Assembly (NCBI GenBank): GCA_964461335.1
Contig: CAYWTY010000018.1
Coordinates: 1 to 28,972 of the forward strand
Reading direction: 5' to 3'
Source: JAKJBL01 sp964461335
GTDB lineage: Bacteria; Bacillota; Clostridia; Christensenellales; CAG-138
Length of the DNA: 28,972 nt
The stretch's first letter is position 1, and each line of letters starts with the position of its first letter. The notes beneath the pieces are model-generated. The model was not told the origin of the DNA. It was given only the letters and a program-made list of their open reading frames with translations, and made no database searches. Of this stretch, positions 15,739-22,287 are shown in pieces. The translations under genes were made by a program, and so were the position numbers.

Positions 15739-15780
15739 AAAATAAAAAACGCTTTCGTCTCATACAGAGACGAAAGCGTT
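15739..15780 (-). terminator. T-box-controlled intrinsic terminator
   Basis: Perfect 14-bp stem (15748-15761 with 15767-15780; minus-strand 5' arm AACGCTTTCGTCTC), 5-nt loop, then TTTTTTATTTT on the minus strand. The competing antiterminator can form from CGGAG and CGCGAAAGC upstream pairing with GCTTTCG and CTCTG of the terminator's 5' arm and loop. Confidence 0.93.
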
Positions 15781-15990
15781 GCTTTCGCGGTACCACTCCG
15801 TTTGCGCAAATCTGCGCCAACTCAAAGGACACTATCATGCCCTGCCCCCATATAACGGAGGGGCGTGCCGGCTAAGCCTACTTGCATCTGCTTTTGGTTA
15901 GCTGCTCAGGGGTGATAGTTCGGGCGTTTGCCTTACCGCCTTGCACCTACCGGCGGCTCTCTTAAAGGTGTTCTCCCAACAGTCCCCTTC
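15748..15990 (-). promoter_or_regulatory. T-box riboswitch leader, specifier AUC (isoleucine)
   Basis: Binds uncharged tRNA and then lets transcription pass the terminator. The T-box core GTGGTACCGCG is at 15786-15796 on the minus strand; its UGGU bulge pairs with an ACCA tRNA end, fitting tRNA-Ile (discriminator A). The Stem I distal part AGAGAGCCGCCGG...GGTGCAAGGCGGTA and the kink-turn motif TGAGC (15904-15908) are typical. The specifier segment reads GAACT-ATC-A-CCCCTGAGC: ATC at 15914-15916 followed by the usual A. Other in-register triplets are not followed by A, apart from ACT (Thr), which would sit one base out of the usual place. A Stem III-like hairpin (GCCCC...GGGGGC) precedes the antiterminator. 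It controls an XRE-cupin/acyl-CoA synthetase pair, not a classical amino-acid gene. Confidence 0.93.
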
Positions 15991-16012
15991 ATTGCGAAAT
16001 TATATGTTGTTG

Positions 16013-16041
16013 ATTATATGACGGTTGTGTGCGGCTGTCAA
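16013..16041 (-). promoter_or_regulatory. Consensus promoter of the T-box operon
   Basis: Minus strand: TTGACA (16036-16041), 17-bp spacer, TATAAT (16013-16018), a full match to sigma-A consensus. Predicted start near 16006, about 15 nt before Stem I. Unregulated strong initiation with control left to the T-box is the expected design. Confidence 0.93.
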
Positions 16042-16099
16042 CTGATAAATATAAATAAGTGTTATTATGAAGAATACAAGTTTAACTTTATTAATTTCC

Positions 16100-17608
16100 T
16101 TAGGTTTGTGACCAGTTCAAAGCCCGTTGTACAGCGCAGCTCCAGCCTGCTTTTTTTGCCTCACGTTCTGCCTCAGACATTTGCGGAACAAATATACGGT
16201 TTGACTCGTACTTAGCTGCAATTTCGCTTTTGTTGCGCCATATTCCCATGGCAAGCCCTGCTGAATATGCTGCCCCAAGCGCTGTGCTTTCAATGCAGCT
16301 TGGTCTATGTATGCTGCAGCCAAGCAGATCTAACTGAAACTGCATAAGCACATCTGAGACAGAGGCGCCTCCATCTGCTTTAAGCTCAGTAAGCGTTAGG
16401 CCTGTATCTGCTTGTATTGCGAGAGCAAGGTCAGAAACCTGAAATGCAATTGCCTCAAGCGCTGCGCGGGCAAAATGCGCGCGTGAAAAGCCTCTTGTAA
16501 GCCCTACAAGCGCTCCGCGTGCATACATATCCCAATAAGGTGCGCCAAGCCCTGTAAAAGCAGGCACAAGATATGCCCCAAGCGCATCAGGCACACTTTC
16601 TGCGAGTGTGCTTATATCAGCTGCATGCTCTATTATGCCTAAGTCATCTCGAAGCCATTTAATTATACTGCCTGCGTTGAAAACGCTTCCTTCAAGTGCA
16701 TACTCCGCCTTTTTTTCACAAAGCCCCCATGCTATTGTAGTTAAGAGGCGGTTTTTGCTTCTAACAGGCTTATCACCTGTATGCATCATTAAAAAGCAGC
16801 CTGTTCCATAAGTGTTTTTTGCCTGCCCCGCACTTAAGCAAGCCTGACCGAACAAGGCAGCCTGCTGGTCGCCCAAAGCTGCAGCAATAGGTATACCTTC
16901 AAGTGCCTCAAGCCCTTTTATATTTTTCGCGACTGATCCGTATACTTGGCTGCTTGGGCATGGGGTGGGGAGGAGCGCTTTGGGAATATCCATAGCTTTT
17001 AGCAGGTTGTTGTCCCAACAGAGCCTATTAATATCAAAAAGCATTGTTCTTGACGCATTCGAATAATCAGTTACATGCGCTTTCCCATTGGTTAAGTGCC
17101 AGATTAAAAACGAGTCAACTGTGCCGAATAAAAGCTCGCCCTGTTCTGCCCTAAACCTTGCGCTTGGAATATTGTCTAAAATCCACTGGAGCTTTGTGCC
17201 TGAAAAGTAGGCGTCAATTAAAAGACCTGTTTTCTCGGTTATATAATCTTCAAGCCCCTGCGCTTTTAGTTCTTCGCATAACTTAGCAGTACGTCTGCAT
17301 TGCCAGACTATGGCATTGCAAATTGGCTTCCCTGTTTTTCGTTCCCAAACCAGCGTTGTTTCGCGCTGGTTCGCAATCCCTATTGCAGCTATATCAGCTG
17401 GGTTTACCTTGCTTAAGAGAAGTACATCCGAAGCAGCCTTTATTTGGCTTAAGAGAAGCTCTTCAGGGTCGTGCTCCACCCAACCTAGGTTAGTATAATG
17501 CTGCTTAAACTCATGCTGTGCAATTGAAACTGGTTTCCCTTTGTTGTTAAAGAGCACAGCACGCGAGCTAGTCGTGCCTTGATCCAGCGCAAGAATGTAA
17601 GGCTTCAT
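16100..17608 (-). CDS. glpK: Glycerol kinase
   Basis: Phosphorylates glycerol to sn-glycerol 3-phosphate with ATP. 502 residues, full length. FGGY-family features: LALDQGTTSSRAVLF at the N-terminus; glycerol-binding residues R82-E83 in NQRETT, Y134 in AYFSGTK and D247 in LGDQQAALFGQ; GTGCFLMMHTG for nucleotide binding. In many Firmicutes the YHFYG segment just before the PIAG-DQQ motif carries the histidine phosphorylated by HPr; here the stretch reads GLEALEGIPIAAALGDQQ with no histidine, so PTS activation seems absent (alignment by eye). AAAGGAG lies 9 nt before the ATG at 17608. It is an orphan: no glpF or glpO/glpD adjoins it. No terminator is evident in the 60 nt before the T-box promoter. 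Confidence 0.96.
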   Translation of the reverse strand: MKPYILALDQGTTSSRAVLFNNKGKPVSIAQHEFKQHYTNLGWVEHDPEELLLSQIKAASDVLLLSKVNPADIAAIGIANQRETTLVWERKTGKPICNAIVWQCRRTAKLCEELKAQGLEDYITEKTGLLIDAYFSGTKLQWILDNIPSARFRAEQGELLFGTVDSFLIWHLTNGKAHVTDYSNASRTMLFDINRLCWDNNLLKAMDIPKALLPTPCPSSQVYGSVAKNIKGLEALEGIPIAAALGDQQAALFGQACLSAGQAKNTYGTGCFLMMHTGDKPVRSKNRLLTTIAWGLCEKKAEYALEGSVFNAGSIIKWLRDDLGIIEHAADISTLAESVPDALGAYLVPAFTGLGAPYWDMYARGALVGLTRGFSRAHFARAALEAIAFQVSDLALAIQADTGLTLTELKADGGASVSDVLMQFQLDLLGCSIHRPSCIESTALGAAYSAGLAMGIWRNKSEIAAKYESNRIFVPQMSEAEREAKKAGWSCAVQRALNWSQT

Positions 17609-17667
17609 ACATGAGTTCTCCTTTAAATCAGTTAAGCAGGCTTTAAGTTCATGAGCTGTATAAGGCT

Positions 17668-17696
17668 ATTGTATGCTTTGGTGCGCGTACAAGCAA
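17668..17696 (-). promoter_or_regulatory. Promoter of glpK
   Basis: Minus strand: -35 TTGCTT (17691-17696), 17-bp spacer, -10 TACAAT (17668-17673). Predicted start near 17661, giving a leader of about 53 nt. No catabolite (cre) box was recognised. Confidence 0.65.
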
Positions 17697-17885
17697 GAAG
17701 CGCAAGTTTAAGATATTCGGTCTGTGCTTTGGTTAAACTAACATTATGCGCTCATGGCGGCTTAGTTAAATGCATAGTAAATATAACTTTGGGTGAAAAG
17801 AAGAGGAAAATGAATATTTAGCGAGCATAAATGAGATAATATTCTCTGATAATGCATATTACCTGCATTTGCCATTTACTTGCGC
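17697..17885. other. Intergenic stretch between the divergent glpK and groES promoters
   Basis: About 190 nt without a convincing ORF or RNA. A loose inverted pair AACTAA...TTAGTT (about 17735-17768) is the only structure noted; it is too short to call an operator. Apart from the promoters and CIRCE element listed separately, nothing further is seen between 17609 and 17996. Confidence 0.5.
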
Positions 17886-17914
17886 TTGCAGGCATTGCGA
17901 ACATCAATTATTAT
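17886..17914 (+). promoter_or_regulatory. Probable promoter of groESL
   Basis: -35 TTGCAG (17886-17891), 17-bp spacer, -10 TATTAT (17909-17914), placing the start at about 17921, at the left edge of the CIRCE core. An overlapping -10, TATAGT (17912-17917), is the alternative. Confidence 0.5.
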
Positions 17915-17956
17915 AGTATTGTTAGCACTCAATCAAAGTGAGTGCTAACAATACTA
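17914..17956 (+). promoter_or_regulatory. CIRCE operator (HrcA site) in an extended palindrome
   Basis: Exact CIRCE core TTAGCACTC (17922-17930), N9, GAGTGCTAA (17940-17948), the binding site of heat-shock repressor HrcA. Pairing continues outward so that each arm is 17 bp (17914-17930 with 17940-17956). In RNA it could also form a stable 5' stem in the groES leader. Confidence 0.97.
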
Positions 17957-17996
17957 CTAAGTAATCATTTAATAACATATCAAGGAGGTATGGATT

Positions 17997-18281
17997 ATGA
18001 AACTCAAGCCTTTAGCAGATCGAGTCGTTATCAAGAGCCTTGAGAGCGAGGAGACAACAAAAAGCGGTATTGTACTGCCAGGCACAGCAAAGGAAAAGCC
18101 CCAGATGGCACAGGTTTTGGAGGTCGGCCCAGGAGGGACGGTTGACGGCAAGGAAATAACCATGTATGTCAAAGCGGGCGACAGGGTGATATATTCCAAA
18201 TATGCTGGTACAGAGGTAAAACTCGACGGCGAGGAATACATCATTGTGCGCCAGAACGATATTCTGGCAGTTGTAGAATAA
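17997..18281 (+). CDS. groES: Co-chaperonin GroES
   Basis: 94 residues, the full normal length. Caps the GroEL chamber and drives substrate encapsulation in the cytoplasm. Starts MKLKPLADRVVIKSLESEETTKSGIVLPGTAKEKPQ, which includes the family signature and the mobile loop (about residues 17-34, SGIVLP contact to GroEL), and ends YIIVRQNDILAVVE. The ATG has an ideal AAGGAGG site. It lies 41 nt behind the CIRCE palindrome and 30 nt before groEL, forming the classic HrcA-controlled operon. Confidence 0.99.
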   Translation: MKLKPLADRVVIKSLESEETTKSGIVLPGTAKEKPQMAQVLEVGPGGTVDGKEITMYVKAGDRVIYSKYAGTEVKLDGEEYIIVRQNDILAVVE

Positions 18282-18311
18282 GAATACGCATAGCGGAAGG
18301 AGAGAAAAAGT

Positions 18312-19940
18312 ATGGCTAAGCAGTTAAAATACGGTGAGGAAGCACGCCGCGCTCTTGAACGTGGCATGAACCAGCTCGCTGATACAGTAAAAATTACCCT
18401 TGGGCCAAAGGGCCGTAATGTGGTGCTTGATAAGAAATTCGGGGCGCCATTAATTACAAATGACGGAGTCGTAATTGCAAAAGAAATCGAGCTTGAAGAC
18501 CCATTTGAAAACATGGGTGCACAGCTTATAAAAGAAGTAGCAACAAAAACAAATGACGTTGCAGGCGACGGCACAACAACTGCAACCCTTCTCGCACAGG
18601 CGATTGTACGCGAAGGGCTTAAAAACGTTGCTGCAGGTGCAAACCCTATGGCGCTAAAACGCGGCATTGAAGCTGCAGTAGCTGAAGCAGTTAAAGAGCT
18701 TCAGGATCTTTCAAAGCCTGTAAGCAGCAAGCAGGCAATTGCACAGGTTGCCTCAATTTCTGCAGGGGATGAGAATATAGGCGCCTTAATCTCTGATGCT
18801 ATGGAGAAGGTCGGCAATGACGGCGTTATAACTGTTGAAGAAAGCAAAACCATGAAGACCGAGCTCAACATAGTGGAAGGTATGCAGTTTGACCGCGGAT
18901 ATGCCTCAGCCTACATGGTAACAGATACAGAAAAAATGGAGGCTGTGCTCGACAACCCCCTTATACTTATTACAGAGAAGAAGATTTCAAACATTCAAGA
19001 GATTCTGCCCATTCTTGAGCAGGTCGTACAGCAGGGTCGCAAGCTGCTTATTATTGCAGAGGATGTTGAGGGTGAAGCGCTTGCAACGATAGTAGTCAAC
19101 AAGCTTCGCGGCACATTTACATGTGTTGCAGTTAAAGCCCCGGGCTTTGGCGACAGGCGTAAGGCGATGCTGCAGGATATCGCAATCCTTACAGGCGGCC
19201 AGGTAATTTCCGATGAGCTCGGTATGGACCTTAAAGAAACCACAATTTCTCAGCTCGGCTCTGCGCGCCAAGTTAAGGTTGATAAGGAAAACACCACAAT
19301 CGTTGAAGGCATTGGTGAACCCTCCGAGATTAAGGCACGCATCAATTCCATTAAGGCGCAAATCGAGGATACCACATCTGATTATGATAAAGAAAAGCTC
19401 CAGGAGCGCCTTGCCAAACTTGCAGGCGGAGTAGCTGTTATTTCTGTTGGCGCTGCAACTGAAATCGAAATGAAGGAAATTAAGCTGCGCATTGAAGACG
19501 CGCTTAACGCAACACGTGCAGCAGTTGAAGAAGGCATTGTACCTGGTGGCGGAGTTGCGCTTCTTAATGTGCTCGAGGGTGTGAATGCGCTTGCCTTAGA
19601 CGCAACAGGCGATGAGAAGACAGGCATTGCTATTGTTGTGCGTGCGCTCGAAGAGCCCCTGCGCCAAATCGCGATTAACGCTGGCCGTGAGGGTTCGGTT
19701 ATTGTTGAAAATGTCAAAACTGCCGGAAAGCCCGGTTATGGCTATGATGCAGCAAAGGATGAATACTGCATGATGGAAGAAAAGGGCATCATCGACCCGA
19801 CAAAGGTTGCAAGGAGCGCACTGCAAAACGCAGCTTCAATAGCAGCAATGGTGCTCACAACTGAGAGCCTGGTTACTGATATTCCTGCTCCTGAGCCCGC
19901 AGTTCCTGCTGGCATGGGCGGAGCGCCCGGCATGTATTAA
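18312..19940 (+). CDS. groEL: Chaperonin GroEL (60 kDa)
   Basis: 542 residues. Fourteen subunits form the double-ring folding chamber. Nucleotide-site motifs are intact: TLGPKGRNV, NDGVVIAKEIELEDPFENMGAQLIKEVA and AGDGTTTATLLAQ, and the equatorial signature AAVEEGIVPGGG near residue 400. The C-terminus ends PAGMGGAPGMY, shorter and less regular than the usual GGM repeat tail. The ribosome site GGAAGGAGA precedes the ATG at 18312. A terminator follows within 20 nt, so the operon is just groES-groEL. Codon use looks like the neighbours, with no sign of transfer. Confidence 0.99.
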   Translation: MAKQLKYGEEARRALERGMNQLADTVKITLGPKGRNVVLDKKFGAPLITNDGVVIAKEIELEDPFENMGAQLIKEVATKTNDVAGDGTTTATLLAQAIVREGLKNVAAGANPMALKRGIEAAVAEAVKELQDLSKPVSSKQAIAQVASISAGDENIGALISDAMEKVGNDGVITVEESKTMKTELNIVEGMQFDRGYASAYMVTDTEKMEAVLDNPLILITEKKISNIQEILPILEQVVQQGRKLLIIAEDVEGEALATIVVNKLRGTFTCVAVKAPGFGDRRKAMLQDIAILTGGQVISDELGMDLKETTISQLGSARQVKVDKENTTIVEGIGEPSEIKARINSIKAQIEDTTSDYDKEKLQERLAKLAGGVAVISVGAATEIEMKEIKLRIEDALNATRAAVEEGIVPGGGVALLNVLEGVNALALDATGDEKTGIAIVVRALEEPLRQIAINAGREGSVIVENVKTAGKPGYGYDAAKDEYCMMEEKGIIDPTKVARSALQNAASIAAMVLTTESLVTDIPAPEPAVPAGMGGAPGMY

Positions 19941-19957
19941 AGGCTAAACTAAAAACG

Positions 19958-19992
19958 ATTGCCCCGATGAAATTCACCGGGGCAATAATTAT
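19958..19992 (+). terminator. Terminator of the groESL operon
   Basis: Nine-bp stem ATTGCCCCG (19958-19966) with CGGGGCAAT (19978-19986), 11-nt loop, followed by AATTATTT. The T tract is weak, but position and stem strength support it. Confidence 0.8.
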
Positions 19993-20037
19993 TTGGCGCT
20001 TTTTCCTCCTTGTGTGCTGGTACATAAAAATCCCATG

Positions 20038-20046
20038 TGCTACAAT
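20038..20046 (+). promoter_or_regulatory. Extended -10 element next to a start codon (leaderless candidate)
   Basis: TGC followed by TACAAT (20041-20046), ending 7 nt before the ATG at 20054. Transcription would begin at about the ATG. No clear -35 element is seen. Confidence 0.45.
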
Positions 20047-20053
20047 ACCAAAT

Positions 20054-20950
20054 ATGAATTGCTGCGCAGTTAAGAGATTAAAAAAACTTAGTATGTTTTT
20101 GTTCATATGCTGCCTGCTGCTAAATGGCTGCAGTGCAAAGCACGAACTTTATTATGATACCTCTTTAGCTGTTGCACCCAAAATAATTGCAAATGCTTAT
20201 GAGCTTGAAGAGTTTTTTAGCTCAACTGAAAGTAAGGCTGAGCTTGCAGCAAATATAGATTTAAAAGGCAGGATGCTAAAGCTTTTTAGTTCACGCACAC
20301 CTCTTGAGCTAAATGGCGGAGGGTATACGCTCTATGGCAGCGCGCCCTGTTTAATTCGCCTTGATGAAGGCTCCTTTATTACGCTTACAAATATAAATAT
20401 CGAAGCTGACGAAACAGGCATTGGCATGCTTGGAAGCGGCAGCCTTATGTGCACAGGGGTTGTGATAAAAGGCAAGGCTCACGCAATCCAAGCTGCAGGG
20501 GAAGTAAAGGTTTTAGAAAACAGCGACTTGGTGCTTGAGTCAGAAGAAGGTTCCGGGCTTACTGCCTTAGGGCTTGAAGTTATGCAAAACGCAAGGCTAA
20601 ATTCCAAAGCAGCCTTAGCTGCTCTAAGTCTTGGCAGAGATGGCTTAACTCTATATAAGAATGCTGAGGTTTTGTGCTCAGCAGAGGGCTATAATGCTGT
20701 AAAAACAGACGGCGCGCTTGTTTTGGGGGAAGGGGCGCTGTTCCATGCAGAAAATACTGGCGAACACAATGCAGCAAAGGTCGACTCTATTAAAGCTTCT
20801 GCAGGCGCAAGAATAGAGGCTAAAGGGGGCGAAAATGGAGCAGGACTTTTCATTATGGCTCAACATGAGGATATAATGCTTAAAGGCTATTGCACGCCGG
20901 AACTGCGTGTGGAAACGGGCAGGGGCACTGTGGTGTTTAAGGAGAAATAG
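20054..20950 (+). CDS. Lipoprotein with beta-helix-like repeats, function unknown
   Basis: 298 residues from the ATG at 20054. The frame is open back to 19967, but that ATG lies inside the groESL terminator loop and is rejected. The N-terminus has a lysine/arginine patch, a hydrophobic core (MFLFICCLLLNGC) and a good lipobox LNGC with Cys26, so it should be anchored outside the membrane. From about residue 50 short beta-strand-like units recur (LELNGGGYTLYGS, FITLTNINIEADETGIGMLGSGSLMCTGVVIKG, EVKVLENSDLVLES, LEVMQNARLNSK, LTLYKNAEVLCS, ALVLGEGALFHAE), the pattern of a parallel beta-helix. No catalytic residues can be assigned. ATG at 20093 is an alternative start. A ribosome site is missing at both, consistent with a leaderless message. 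Confidence 0.75.
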   Translation: MNCCAVKRLKKLSMFLFICCLLLNGCSAKHELYYDTSLAVAPKIIANAYELEEFFSSTESKAELAANIDLKGRMLKLFSSRTPLELNGGGYTLYGSAPCLIRLDEGSFITLTNINIEADETGIGMLGSGSLMCTGVVIKGKAHAIQAAGEVKVLENSDLVLESEEGSGLTALGLEVMQNARLNSKAALAALSLGRDGLTLYKNAEVLCSAEGYNAVKTDGALVLGEGALFHAENTGEHNAAKVDSIKASAGARIEAKGGENGAGLFIMAQHEDIMLKGYCTPELRVETGRGTVVFKEK

Positions 20951-20956
20951 ATTATA

Positions 20957-21043
20957 ATGAAAAAAAGAATCTGTGCAGTTTTGGCGCTAATTCTTGCTCT
21001 TTTGTTTTTCGGCTTAATTCTTGCATCAATAGCACTTTCATAG
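20957..21043 (+). CDS. Small single-pass membrane protein, 28 residues
   Basis: ATG at 20957 gives MKKRICAVLALI followed by LALLFFGLILASIALS and a TAG stop: a lysine/arginine start and one hydrophobic helix covering nearly the whole peptide. GGAG lies 12 nt upstream, overlapping the end of the lipoprotein gene, so translation could be coupled. The composition (no acidic residue, a single charged N-terminal patch) looks like a real small membrane protein rather than chance, but I know no family name. It could also be a bare signal-peptide-like fragment. Confidence 0.5.
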   Translation: MKKRICAVLALILALLFFGLILASIALS

Positions 21044-21107
21044 AATCATTCTTAAGCCTCCGCGCTCATATCTTCCGAATAGGAACATAAAGAGGCGGGT
21101 GGCATAA

Positions 21108-22175
21108 TTGTTTAAAAAAATCAAATCCATACTAATCCGTTTATCTGTTAGACGCATCTTCTTGCGCCTTTGTGCAATTGCCATAATACTTGGTGCAGCT
21201 ACAGTATATGCGCTGCTTGGCCCCCCACGATATCAGGAAGCACCAGCATCTATTGCTTTAGAAGAAGAAAAACCCGGGTATATCCGGTGGGTGGATTTTA
21301 AAGTTCCGCTTGCTGTTCTTGAGCAGGCGCTTGAATATGATATAAAATCCCATAAATCAGATGAGGCTGTAAAGCTTAACTGGGTTGAACTCCTTGCGTA
21401 TACAGCAGCTAAAAGCGGCGGTGTGTTTAAAGGCTCAGGCCGCAATTCAACAATGGATAAATTAGTTGAACGCCTTCGGGCAGGGGAGGCGCTTAACTCA
21501 ATAACAGAAGACCTTCGACATTACAAGTATTTCGAGGAAGCTTATAATGCTGTGCTTGGCGGGTTTGTTGGGGAATCTGAAGTACTTGACGAGGGCGGCA
21601 AGCCGGGTACCAAGTATGGGTTAAAGGTCTATTCACCTATTGCGCGTGGGTACAATTACGGGCATTCTGATGATTTTGGGAACCCGCGTTCATATGGTTA
21701 TAGGCGGCTGCACCTTGGAAACGACCTCATGGGTTCAATAGGTACCCCTATAATTGCAGTTGAGGGGGGCATGGTGCAAGAGCTTGGGTGGAATAGGTAC
21801 GGGGGCTGGCGAATTGGCATCCGCAGCCACGATGGCCTTCGTTATTATTACTATGCGCACCTTCGCAAAGACCACCCGTATAATAAGTCGCTTCAAAAGG
21901 GCGATGAAGTCTATGCAGGCGATGTCATAGGCTATTTAGGTATGACCGGCTACAGCACAAAAGAGAATGTCAACAACATTAAGGTCCCCCACTTACACTT
22001 CGGCCTTCAGCTTATTTTCGATGCAAGCCAGATTAACGGCGTAAACCAAATCTGGATTGATGTATACAATATTGTGCGCTTGCTAAGCCGCAACAAAATG
22101 GCTGTAAAAAGGTCCGAGGAAAAGGGCGAGTATGTGCGCGCAGATGGCTATGAGCAGGGGATGGGAGGAAGATAA
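21108..22175 (+). CDS. Membrane-anchored M23 (LytM-type) metallopeptidase
   Basis: 355 residues. One N-terminal membrane helix (about 17-37) after a basic cytoplasmic tail, then an extracytoplasmic region of about 130 residues that I do not recognise, then an M23 domain (about 170-310). Zinc ligands are complete: H202 and D206 in LHLGNDLMG and H297 in PHLHFGL, with H251 in YYAHLRK and H295 as catalytic histidines. Active M23 enzymes cut peptide crosslinks of peptidoglycan, so this one should act at the outer face of the membrane or in the forespore space. The start is TTG at 21108 with GGGTGG upstream, 64 nt after the small membrane ORF. A spore-engulfment role (SpoIIQ-like) is possible but not shown. 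Confidence 0.87.
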   Translation: MFKKIKSILIRLSVRRIFLRLCAIAIILGAATVYALLGPPRYQEAPASIALEEEKPGYIRWVDFKVPLAVLEQALEYDIKSHKSDEAVKLNWVELLAYTAAKSGGVFKGSGRNSTMDKLVERLRAGEALNSITEDLRHYKYFEEAYNAVLGGFVGESEVLDEGGKPGTKYGLKVYSPIARGYNYGHSDDFGNPRSYGYRRLHLGNDLMGSIGTPIIAVEGGMVQELGWNRYGGWRIGIRSHDGLRYYYYAHLRKDHPYNKSLQKGDEVYAGDVIGYLGMTGYSTKENVNNIKVPHLHFGLQLIFDASQINGVNQIWIDVYNIVRLLSRNKMAVKRSEEKGEYVRADGYEQGMGGR

Positions 22176-22249
22176 GCCAATTTGAACACGGGGCTTTACC
22201 CCCCCCCATAAAGGGCGGCGCTTTAAAGGTTGCTAAAACTGCTCTAGGC

Positions 22250-22278
22250 TTGCCAAAAGCATAGCCAGAGCGTATCAT
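22250..22278 (+). promoter_or_regulatory. Promoter of tilS, start site at the ATG
   Basis: -35 TTGCCA (22250-22255), 17-bp spacer, -10 TATCAT (22273-22278), ending 9 nt before the ATG at 22288. The message would have a leader of 0-3 nt. Confidence 0.6.
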
Positions 22279-22287
22279 TATTCGTAT

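Noticed and set aside
17862..17892. Inverted CCTGCA...TGCAGG upstream of groES as an operator
   Set aside because: Only 6 bp with a 19-nt gap, overlapping the probable -35; likely chance.
17969..18667. 232-codon open frame opposite groES/groEL
   Set aside because: A low-complexity Ser/Pro/Phe-rich mirror of conserved chaperonin genes; no ribosome site or family resemblance.
19967..20053. ATG at 19967 as start of the lipoprotein
   Set aside because: It lies in the loop of the groESL terminator and would put about 29 extra residues before a good lipoprotein signal.
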